From Oleispira sp964022115 (GTDB lineage: Bacteria; Pseudomonadota; Gammaproteobacteria; Pseudomonadales; Oceanobacteraceae): a stretch of 39,714 bases of DNA. A program made the translations under genes and the position numbers. The stretch covers positions 1 to 39,714 of the forward strand of contig CAXIBC010000017.1 of NCBI GenBank assembly GCA_964022115.1, read 5' to 3'. The notes under the pieces are model-generated. The model searched no databases and was not told where the DNA came from. It saw only the letters and a program-made list of their open reading frames with translations. Shown here one piece after another: positions 16,232 through 23,368 of this stretch (the first letter of the stretch is position 1; the number at the start of each line of letters is the position of its first letter).

Positions 16232-18127
16232 ATGTCAATCGAGATACAAGACATCATCACCTTTGTTAGTGCGTACGAGCCTTTTGACAGTTTGCCGGAA
16301 AAGGAGATTGCTGCACTGTGTGGGACCATAGAAGTTAGCTATTACCAAGCAGAAAGCCAAATACTCCATCATGGTGCATCGATCGACGCCTTGTATATGG
16401 TCCGTTCAGGCTCGGTTGAAGTATTTCGCCGCACCGGTGAACTCTATAATCGCCTTGAGTCAGGGGATGTGTTTGGCCAAATGGGCATTCTTTTAAATGG
16501 CCACGTTCGATACCCTGTTCGCGCCTTGGAAGATACTCTGATCTATCGGATACCGAGCGAAAAATTCCTTGAAATGTGTGACCTAGTGGGTGAGTTTGGT
16601 GACTACTTTGAAGTGAATGAGCACTCAACGTTACAGCAAGTCGTGCTTAATCAAGCTGACGAAAATGATATGACCACTGTGCGTGTGCGGGATATTATTC
16701 AGCGTGAACCTGTTTGTTTGGACGCGGATGCCACGGTACGTGAGTGCGCGCAAAAAATGACGGAACAGCACGTATCATCCATAGTGATTTTTGATCATGG
16801 AGGGTTCGAAGCGGATGCCAATGACGGTATATCTTTACCTCCCGGCATTGTCACCGACCGTGATTTACGTACTCGCGTTCTCGCCGTCGGGTTACCTTTG
16901 GAAACCCCGCTGCGGGATGTTATGTCTACAGACCTAATTACCATAGCCCATGATGCGTACGTTTATGAAGCCATGTTATTGATGCTGCGACATAACGTGC
17001 ATCATTTACCGTTAGTGCGTCAGCAAAAGGTGACCGGCGTTGTTTCGCTAAAAGATATCGTCCAGCACGAATCTCAAAACAGCCTATTGCTCGTGCGCGG
17101 CATTATGATGCAAGAGTCAGTCGAAGGGTTGGTTGAACTGTCACCTCAAATTGCCTCTGTTATGGTGCGAATGCAAAAAGAAGGGGCCAATTCTCATATG
17201 ATTGGTACGGCCATCTCTGTGATTGGGCGCGCATTTAAGCAACGCTTATTGCAGTTGGCAGAAGAAAAGCTGGGGCCTGCGCCTCTGCCTTATTGTTTTC
17301 TGGCCCTAGGCTCTATGGCCAGGGAAGAGCAATTAATCGTTACCGATCAGGATAATGCGCTGATTTTATCACCCGATTATATCGAGGCTGAACACGGCGA
17401 ATATTTCAAACAATTAGCGCAGTTTGTGTGTGACGGCTTGCATGCCTGTGGTTATACCTATTGCACAGGAGGCATTATGGCCTCTAACCCAAAATGGCGT
17501 ATGACCTTGCAAGACTGGAAGCGACAATTCAGTACTTGGATAGAAAAACCCGATCCGCAGGCGTTATTAAATGCATCGATATTTTTTGACCTAGAGGGCA
17601 TTGAAGGCAAAATAAGTTGGGCTGAACAACTAACGCGTTTTATTGCTGGAAAAGCTAAAAATAATGCTGGCTTTCTAGCTGCCTTGTCGCGTAATGCGTT
17701 AAACCGAACCCCACCCTTAGGTTTTTTTAAAGATTTTGTTTTAGAGAAAGATGGCCGCCAGCGCTATAGCTTAAATTTGAAACGCCGAGGCACAGCCCCT
17801 ATGGTCGATGTGATTCGTGTACATGCCTTGGCGGTTGGATCGTTATCGCAAAATTCTTTTGATCGCTTAGAAGATTTAGCCTCATCCTCTTTATTACCAG
17901 CAGGTAAAAAAGATGAGCTATCCGATGCGTTAGAATATTTATCTATGATTCGGATCAGGCAACAAGTCGCGGCCATTGAAGCAGGAGAAGAGGTTGATAA
18001 TACGGTTGAACCAGAAACCTTATCGAGTAAAGAGAGGCGGGGTTTGAAAGAAGCATTTCAAGTATTGAGCAGTGCGCAAAAATTTCTTAAGTTCCGTTAT
18101 AGCGCGAATCAGAAGAGTCTACAATAA
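16232..18127 (+). CDS. cNMP-binding / CBS / DUF294 nucleotidyltransferase-like protein
   Basis: A 631-residue cytoplasmic signalling protein. Domain order: cyclic-nucleotide-binding fold at about 10-130 (LHHGASIDALYMVRSGSVEV, LESGDVFGQMGIL), a CBS pair at about 150-280 (VRDIIQREPVCLDADATV and LRDVMSTDLITIAHDA), then a DUF294 nucleotidyltransferase domain with LGSMAREEQLIVTDQDNALIL from about residue 359. The last has the GS...R..E...TDxD pattern of GlnD-like enzymes. The C-terminal 200 residues are the helical DUF294_C region. CBS pairs usually sense adenine nucleotides. The natural target of the transferase is not known. The stop codon overlaps the next gene's ATG by one base, so the two are translationally coupled. 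Confidence 0.88.
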   Translation: MSIEIQDIITFVSAYEPFDSLPEKEIAALCGTIEVSYYQAESQILHHGASIDALYMVRSGSVEVFRRTGELYNRLESGDVFGQMGILLNGHVRYPVRALEDTLIYRIPSEKFLEMCDLVGEFGDYFEVNEHSTLQQVVLNQADENDMTTVRVRDIIQREPVCLDADATVRECAQKMTEQHVSSIVIFDHGGFEADANDGISLPPGIVTDRDLRTRVLAVGLPLETPLRDVMSTDLITIAHDAYVYEAMLLMLRHNVHHLPLVRQQKVTGVVSLKDIVQHESQNSLLLVRGIMMQESVEGLVELSPQIASVMVRMQKEGANSHMIGTAISVIGRAFKQRLLQLAEEKLGPAPLPYCFLALGSMAREEQLIVTDQDNALILSPDYIEAEHGEYFKQLAQFVCDGLHACGYTYCTGGIMASNPKWRMTLQDWKRQFSTWIEKPDPQALLNASIFFDLEGIEGKISWAEQLTRFIAGKAKNNAGFLAALSRNALNRTPPLGFFKDFVLEKDGRQRYSLNLKRRGTAPMVDVIRVHALAVGSLSQNSFDRLEDLASSSLLPAGKKDELSDALEYLSMIRIRQQVAAIEAGEEVDNTVEPETLSSKERRGLKEAFQVLSSAQKFLKFRYSANQKSLQ

Positions 18128-18840
18128 TGCCTTTATACCCTTATAAAGTCATACCCGATGATTGGGATCAGTTTTACTCCAATCAAATACAGCAAGATTT
18201 AGCGGATTGTCTGCATAAGTTTTATCAGCAACCCCTGCTTGATGATCAGCAGTCGATGCAAGAGACAGACTTTGTTGCCCTAGATATGGAAACTACGGGC
18301 CTAAACGCTCAGGTCGATGACATTATTAGTATTGGTTTGGTGCCTTTTGATGCTAAGCGCATTTATTTAGCAAAAGCCCAGCACTGGGTAGTGAGCAGTC
18401 AATACTTAACCTCGGAATCGGTCGTTGTGCACGGGATAACGCACTCGGAAGTGGCCGAAGCGCCGTCGTTATCCTCAGTATTACCTGAGTTGATGACCCA
18501 TCTGCAAGGCAAGCAAGTGGTGGTGCATTATCGCTATATGGAACGTGAGTTTTTACGCACCGCAGTGGCGGAATTGATGCAGCAAAACTTTTTGTTTCCG
18601 GTGATTGATACCCTAGAGTTGGAAGCCAAACAACTGCGTCATAAACAATCTTTGATTTCACGCTTATTAAAAAAGCAGCTGCCTTCTTTGCGCTTATTGT
18701 ATGCCCGCGAACGTTATAATTTACCCGCGTATGAGAATCACAATGCCCTAGTTGATGCGTTAGCCACAGCGGAATTATTGCAGGCTCAAATGGCAAAAAA
18801 TAGTTTAGGAAAAATGCCTGTGAGAAAACTCTGGTATTAA
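18127..18840 (+). CDS. DnaQ-like 3'-5' exonuclease coupled to the DUF294 gene
   Basis: A 237-residue DEDD-h-type exonuclease resembling the DNA polymerase III epsilon subunit. Motif I is ALDMETTGL with D53 and E55. Motif III is ENHNALVDALATAEL with H205 and D210. Motif II, normally H-N-x-x-F-D, reads HYRYMEREFL, so a glutamate (E139) stands where the aspartate is expected. Comparable HY...ER.FL sequences are, to my knowledge, common in this branch, so activity may be kept. The ATG overlaps the stop of the cNMP/CBS/DUF294 gene (TAATG), implying joint function: perhaps a nucleotide-regulated repair or turnover nuclease. A 14-bp tandem repeat spans the stop codon. Confidence 0.85.
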   Translation: MPLYPYKVIPDDWDQFYSNQIQQDLADCLHKFYQQPLLDDQQSMQETDFVALDMETTGLNAQVDDIISIGLVPFDAKRIYLAKAQHWVVSSQYLTSESVVVHGITHSEVAEAPSLSSVLPELMTHLQGKQVVVHYRYMEREFLRTAVAELMQQNFLFPVIDTLELEAKQLRHKQSLISRLLKKQLPSLRLLYARERYNLPAYENHNALVDALATAELLQAQMAKNSLGKMPVRKLWY

Positions 18841-18859
18841 AACTGTGGTATTAAAACTG
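18832..18859 (+). repeat. 14-bp tandem duplication over a stop codon
   Basis: TGGTATTAAAACTG occurs twice in direct contact with no mismatch. The first copy encodes the last residues and stop (W-Y-stop) of the exonuclease gene. A recent slippage event is the simplest reading. Confidence 0.8.
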
Positions 18860-18861
18860 TG

Positions 18862-18889
18862 AATAAGCGCCCAGAGCTGGGCGCTTATT
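18862..18889. terminator. Bidirectional terminator between exonuclease and BCCT genes
   Basis: AATAAGCGCCCAG and its exact complement CTGGGCGCTTATT (13 bp) flank a two-base AG; realistically a 12-bp stem with GAGC loop. It sits between two convergent stops, and the stem's AT-rich base gives U-rich 3' arms both ways. Confidence 0.8.
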
Positions 18890-18907
18890 TAAACCTTATT
18901 GTTCGCT

Positions 18908-20488
18908 TTAAATTTTATCTTTTCTCTCCGTGCGCATCCCCATAAGCAGTGAAATACACATCAATAATAGAACTAAAGTAAAAGGTAAGCCTGTTGAAAT
19001 GGCGCCCGCCTGCAAGGCTTGAATTGCTTCTTTACCCCCAATCCATAATAGCGCAATGGCAATAGCACCCTCTATCGTTGCCCAAAAAATACGCTGAGGC
19101 ACTGGCGCATCAATCTTGCCACCGGAAGTAATACTATCAATCACCAAAGAACCTGAATCCGATGAGGTGATGAAGAAAACCAGTACCAAGATAATCGCAA
19201 TGCTGGATAGGATTGAGCTGAACGCCATCTCATCAAACATTTGGAACATCGCTAGTGGTACAGAGGTGAGGCCATCGGTTCCTAAAGCACCAATCCCATT
19301 CTGTATTTGTTCAATCGCAATGCCGCCATAGACAGACATCCAGATAATGGTCACTGCGGTAGGAACAATTAAGACCGCGGTGACAAACTCACGAACGGTT
19401 CGACCTTTAGAAACTCGCGCGATAAACATACCGACAAAAGGCGACCAAGAAATCCACCAGGCCCAATAAAATACCGTCCAACCTTGCAGCCAAGCTTCAT
19501 CTGGACGGCCATGAGGGTTGGATAATGGAATAATATTTTGCACATAAGCCATAATCGTTTGCGGAATCGTCCCTAGGGATACGGCCAAGGCGATGGCTGC
19601 AACAAAGACCAGCAGTAAAAAAGCAATAACCATATTGACATTAGACAGTAGCTTCACACCGCCTTCCAAGCCACGCACTACCGAGATAACGGCCAGTAAG
19701 GTGACCACAATAATCACGATAATCTGTAAACCTATGCCACCGGTGGCGCCAAATACATGGCTGATGCCTGCTGCGGCTTGCTGCGCCCCAAGGCCAAGAG
19801 ACGTTGCTAAGCCAAAGAGGGTTGCAAGTACCGCTAATATATCAATGATGTGCCCAGGCCAGCCCCAGGTGCGGTCGCCTAGAAGGGGATAAAATACCGA
19901 ACGCATCGATAGTGGTAAACCCTTGTTATAAGCGAAAAATGCCAATGATAATGCCACGACGCCATAAATTGCCCAAGGGTGTAGTCCCCAGTGGTACATG
20001 GTGGCCCCTAAGGCCATATTCGCCGCCTCGGGTGTTCTCGCTTCAACACCTAGAGGCGTCTCGTACCAGCCGGTGAAATAAGCCGCGGGTTCCGCGACGC
20101 CCCAGAACATCAGCCCGATTCCCATACCAGCAGCAAATAACATGGCTAGCCAAGAAATGGTTGAGTGTTCGGCTTTCGCTGCGTGACCCCCTAAGCGGAT
20201 TTTCCCCCAAGGTGACAAGGCAAGCACTAAGCAGAATACGACAAAGAAGTTAGCGGACCACATAAAGAAGGAATCAAAAGCTTTGATAATATCCCATTTG
20301 AGCCCATCGAGTAGCGCTTTTGCCGAGGCAGGATCGCTTACTAGGGTCGCAATTAAAAACAATAAAATTAAACCAGCACTGGTACCAAAGACAGGGTTGT
20401 GAACATCAAAGCCCCATTTCTGAATATTATCTTGTCCGACGGTATAGTCGGTATTTTCAATGCTGTACTTATCGTCAGAAGTACTCAT
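18908..20488 (-). CDS. BCCT-family (betaine/choline/carnitine) transporter
   Basis: Secondary transporter for quaternary ammonium osmolytes across the inner membrane, 526 residues from the chosen start with about 12 hydrophobic segments. The family signature is present as FYWAWWISWSPFVGMFIARVSKGRTVREF, containing the tryptophan-rich substrate box. The upstream motif is GMGIGLMFWGVAEP; glycine at the third position of GMG is characteristic of Na-coupled members such as BetP and OpuD, whereas proton-coupled BetT has aspartate. Glycine betaine uptake is therefore the best guess. The frame is open 20 codons further, but GGAG six bases before the ATG at 20486-20488 (MSTSDDKYS) decides the start. 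Single gene, no bet oxidation genes beside it. Confidence 0.9.
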   Translation of the reverse strand: MSTSDDKYSIENTDYTVGQDNIQKWGFDVHNPVFGTSAGLILLFLIATLVSDPASAKALLDGLKWDIIKAFDSFFMWSANFFVVFCLVLALSPWGKIRLGGHAAKAEHSTISWLAMLFAAGMGIGLMFWGVAEPAAYFTGWYETPLGVEARTPEAANMALGATMYHWGLHPWAIYGVVALSLAFFAYNKGLPLSMRSVFYPLLGDRTWGWPGHIIDILAVLATLFGLATSLGLGAQQAAAGISHVFGATGGIGLQIIVIIVVTLLAVISVVRGLEGGVKLLSNVNMVIAFLLLVFVAAIALAVSLGTIPQTIMAYVQNIIPLSNPHGRPDEAWLQGWTVFYWAWWISWSPFVGMFIARVSKGRTVREFVTAVLIVPTAVTIIWMSVYGGIAIEQIQNGIGALGTDGLTSVPLAMFQMFDEMAFSSILSSIAIILVLVFFITSSDSGSLVIDSITSGGKIDAPVPQRIFWATIEGAIAIALLWIGGKEAIQALQAGAISTGLPFTLVLLLMCISLLMGMRTERKDKI

Positions 20489-20677
20489 TATTTTCTCCGC
20501 GTCATAGTGTGATTTTTTTACCTTAATAAGTCTGCAATTGAATTGCAACCGTACGTCAATAACCTAACTTTGAGTATAGTCTGGGTATTCAATTAAGCCG
20601 ATTTAAAATTCTGCTTAGGGTATATTCTTATCAGAGTATTAGTGGGTAAGCGAGTGTAAAAAGATTAGAAAAAAGAT

Positions 20678-20711
20678 AAAAAAATACCAAGAGCAAGCTC
20701 TTGGTATTTTT
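20678..20711 (-). terminator. Intrinsic terminator after argF
   Basis: A 15-bp perfect stem (AAAAATACCAAGAGC and its complement) closes on a two-base AA, in practice an 11-bp GC-containing core. Read on the minus strand it ends in a T7 run. It lies about 70 bp beyond the argF stop and separates it from the BCCT promoter region. Confidence 0.85.
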
Positions 20712-20779
20712 ATTATTTGCCTTAAAAGCGGATTCTTTACTTAAAAGGCTTAGCTCGATAGAACCTAGATAAGTAGAAT

Positions 20780-21688
20780 TTAGCTTGTTTGGACCATCAA
20801 AAATTCAAGTAATGCCTTTTGAGCATGTAAGCGATTTTCCGCTTCATCCCAAACCACGGATTCCAAATCATCCATCACTTCAGCGCTGACTTCTTCACCA
20901 CGGTGAGCAGGTAAACAGTGCATAAACAAGGCATCAGGATTTGCCAAGGCCATCAGTTCTTTATTCACCTGATAATCCTTGAACTTCACTTCGCGCTCTT
21001 TTTGTTCTTCCTCTTGACCCATAGACGCCCAAACGTCGGTCACGATCAAGTCAGAATTAATCACCGCCTCGCGCGGGTTACGAATAATCTGAACACGATC
21101 AGCATTAGCGTCTAATAAGTTCTGATGGGGATCAAAACCTTCTGGGCAGGCAATGTTGAGTTTAAAATCAAACTGGCGCGCGGCGTTGATGTATGAGTGG
21201 CACATGTTATTGCCATCTCCAACCCAAGTCACGGTTTTACCCTTGATGCTACCACGGTGCTCTACATAGGTTTGCATATCGGCTAAAAGCTGACACGGGT
21301 GGTAATCATCGGTTAATGCGTTAATCACAGGCACTTTAGAATGCTTGGCAAATTTCTCTACAATGTCATGCTCGAAGGTACGAATCATAATCGCATCAAC
21401 CATGCGCGACATTACGCGAGCGCTATCTTCAATCGGTTCGCCGCGACCTAATTGAGTATCACGCGAGGATAAAAAGATTGCGCTGCCACCAAACTGGGTC
21501 ATGCCAGCTTCAAAAGAAATACGGGTACGGGTAGACGATTTTTCAAAAATCATACCCAGTACTTGGTTCTTTAAAGGTTCATAAATTTCACCCGCATGCT
21601 GCATCTTTTTTAATTCGATGGCGCGGTTGATAACCCAATCAAGTTCAGCAGGTTCTAAGTCTAATAATGTTAAAAAGTGTCTAGCCAT
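20780..21688 (-). CDS. argF: Ornithine carbamoyltransferase
   Basis: Converts ornithine and carbamoyl phosphate to citrulline in arginine synthesis; cytoplasmic trimer. At 302 residues it has the expected length. The carbamoyl-phosphate loop is SSTRTR (51-56), HPCQ occurs at 130-133, and the ornithine-site HCLP is at 257-260. DALTDDYHPCQLLAD-like ALTDDYHPCQLLADMQT and TWVGDGNNMCHSYI mark it as an OTCase rather than an aspartate or acetylornithine carbamoyltransferase. It starts 12 bp after argD, in the same operon, as in Pseudomonas-type genomes. An intrinsic terminator follows. Confidence 0.96.
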   Translation of the reverse strand: MARHFLTLLDLEPAELDWVINRAIELKKMQHAGEIYEPLKNQVLGMIFEKSSTRTRISFEAGMTQFGGSAIFLSSRDTQLGRGEPIEDSARVMSRMVDAIMIRTFEHDIVEKFAKHSKVPVINALTDDYHPCQLLADMQTYVEHRGSIKGKTVTWVGDGNNMCHSYINAARQFDFKLNIACPEGFDPHQNLLDANADRVQIIRNPREAVINSDLIVTDVWASMGQEEEQKEREVKFKDYQVNKELMALANPDALFMHCLPAHRGEEVSAEVMDDLESVVWDEAENRLHAQKALLEFLMVQTS

Positions 21689-21700
21689 AATGGCGATTCC

Positions 21701-22882
21701 TTACTTTAAATTTTCTACCAGCTGGCAAACTAAATCGACCACCTGATCAGCGTCTTGCTGATTTATATTCATGGGTGGCAATAAACGAATCACATTGTTC
21801 GAGGTAACGTTAATCAATAAACCTAGGTCTAATGCCTGTTTGACAAGTTGTGGGCAGTCTTGATTGATGACGATACCCATCATCAGGCCTGTGCCCCGTA
21901 ATTCTGACGCTAAACCTGTATCGATTAAACGCGTCGTAAAGGCGTTACGCATTTGTTCGCTTCGAGCCATGACATTTTGATAAATATCTTCTTTTTCAAT
22001 GCTATCAATGACGGCTACCGCCGCCGCACAGGCTAATGGGTTACCCCCATAAGTAGAGCCGTGATTACCAGGCTGTAATACGTGTGCCGCTTTACCTTTA
22101 GCGATACAAGCGCCAATCGGCACACCATTACCTAAACCTTTGGCCGTGGTTAATACGTCAGGGATGATGCCGTGCTGTTGGAAGTTAAAATAGGTACCAG
22201 TACGACCATTACCTGTTTGTACTTCGTCTAACATCATCAATAAATTATTATCATCACACAAGGTGCGTAAGCCTTGAATGTAATCAGTGCTTGCCGTGGC
22301 TAAACCACCTTCCCCTTGAATGGGTTCAAGCATAATAGCAACGATATTAGGATTGGCTGCCACCACAGCTTTGGCAGCGGCTAGATCCTGATAGGGTACA
22401 CGGATAAAACCGGAAACCAGTGGTGCAAAGCCAACATGCGCGGCAGGATTACCTGTGGCGGTTAGCGTTGCCATGGTGCGGCCGTGAAACGCCTTGGTCA
22501 TTACGATGATTTGAGGCTCTGTTATGCCTTGATCATGGCCATATTTACGTGCAATTTTAATCGCCGCTTCGTTTGCTTCAGCACCCGAGTTGGAGAAGAA
22601 AACGTTATCCATAGCAGAAATTCGAGTTAAGCGTTCAGCCAGCTCTTGCTGGCGGCCAATGCCATACAAGTTAGAGGTGTGTACAAGATTGTCCGCTTGC
22701 TCGCGGATCGCTTGGGTCACTGCTGGGTGTGCATGGCCTAAGCCACACACTGCGATACCGCTTAATGCATCCAGGTATTGTTTGCCGTCGGTATCAAAGA
22801 CCCAAGAGCCTTCACCTTTAACAAACGTCACTGGAAGCCGACCATAAGTATTCATGACAGGGTTATTCATGATTGGCGGCAT
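21701..22882 (-). CDS. argD: Acetylornithine aminotransferase
   Basis: PLP enzyme of class III that converts N-acetylglutamate semialdehyde to N-acetylornithine; many ArgD proteins also serve in lysine synthesis as succinyldiaminopimelate aminotransferase. Of the 393 residues, landmarks are FFSNSGAEANEAAIKIARK (95-113), the cofactor aspartate D219 in MMLDEVQTGNGRTG, and the Schiff-base lysine K248 in TTAKGLGNGVPIGA. GGAG six bases before the ATG supports the start at 22882. It is first in an argD-argF pair. Its leader carries a terminator-like hairpin about 50 bases upstream (22934-22956), raising the possibility of attenuation. No convincing ArgR box is present. Confidence 0.93.
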   Translation of the reverse strand: MPPIMNNPVMNTYGRLPVTFVKGEGSWVFDTDGKQYLDALSGIAVCGLGHAHPAVTQAIREQADNLVHTSNLYGIGRQQELAERLTRISAMDNVFFSNSGAEANEAAIKIARKYGHDQGITEPQIIVMTKAFHGRTMATLTATGNPAAHVGFAPLVSGFIRVPYQDLAAAKAVVAANPNIVAIMLEPIQGEGGLATASTDYIQGLRTLCDDNNLLMMLDEVQTGNGRTGTYFNFQQHGIIPDVLTTAKGLGNGVPIGACIAKGKAAHVLQPGNHGSTYGGNPLACAAAVAVIDSIEKEDIYQNVMARSEQMRNAFTTRLIDTGLASELRGTGLMMGIVINQDCPQLVKQALDLGLLINVTSNNVIRLLPPMNINQQDADQVVDLVCQLVENLK

Positions 22883-22925
22883 GTCTTACTCCGAATTCTA
22901 TAGAATTAATATTTCATTGACTGCT

Positions 22926-22956
22926 AAAACGCAAAAAGGCGACATGGGTCGCCTTA
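22926..22956 (-). promoter_or_regulatory. Terminator-like hairpin in the argD leader
   Basis: On the minus strand, AAGGCGAC and GTCGCCTT form an 8-bp stem with a CCAT loop, followed immediately by TTTTTGCGTTTT, i.e. a T-tract. It stands 50-70 bases before the argD start and points the same way. Either it ends a short upstream transcript or it is an attenuator for argD-argF. No obvious leader peptide rich in arginine codons is visible in the 100 bases beyond it. Confidence 0.55.
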
Positions 22957-23368
22957 AAATCAAGCATGGATCATACGAAAGTCTGTCGCATCTGTAAATA
23001 CGTCCAGCCCTTCCTAGTTAAATAGAAGCGCTAATAGTGCTGCTAATTTTGCTATAGTGGCACTTTTAAAGCGATATCATTGGTTTTAACATCGATTCAT
23101 GATTGGGTAATTATTTCACAAAACGGCGTAAATAGTTCACTTCGTACACCCTGTACTTCGCCCTGCGGGCAACTTACAGTTGTGCAAAATGAGCTCCTGG
23201 GCATTTTGTCCGTGTAGCTTTAAGTTCGGCCAGTCGTTGCAGGTTTTCACGCCGCTACGCTCCATGCCTCTTATATTTACTCGACAATCACCCCAAAATG
23301 GAACTTCCGTTTATTCTATTTAAATAGTTAATATCATTTTTGTAAATGAGTAATAAAAGGCGTAAATA
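22957..23368. other. Long intergenic gap between argD leader and 5-oxoprolinase
   Basis: With the argD leader this makes a 486-bp gap, the longest in the window, holding no convincing reading frame or RNA gene. The divergent promoters for argD and the 5-oxoprolinase must lie here. The part from about 23110 to 23270 is less AT-rich and full of short inverted repeats (GTAC-accct-GTAC, GCCC-tgc-GGGC, CAAAATG...CATTTTG) and ends in the repeat shared with the right edge of the window. It looks like an inserted structured repeat rather than native promoter DNA. Confidence 0.6.
23228..23266. repeat. Dispersed repeat, copy 1
   Basis: A 39-base stretch ending in ACGCTCCATG matches 39675-39714 at roughly four of five positions with one single-base gap. 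Both copies end in the same ACGCTCCATG. It lies at the edge of a hairpin-rich region in an otherwise empty gap, as expected for a mobile or REP-like intergenic element. Confidence 0.6.

Noticed and set aside
16335..16628. 97-codon minus-strand frame inside the cNMP-binding domain region
   Set aside because: Shadow of a well-supported coding region; no domain features or ribosome site.
18353..18796. 147-codon minus-strand frame inside the exonuclease gene
   Set aside because: Lies wholly within a gene with intact catalytic motifs on the other strand; composition is that of an antisense shadow.
22885..22925. ArgR box upstream of argD (TGAAATATTAATTC)
   Set aside because: Only the left half fits the ARG-box consensus; the right half mismatches at several positions in an AT-rich stretch.
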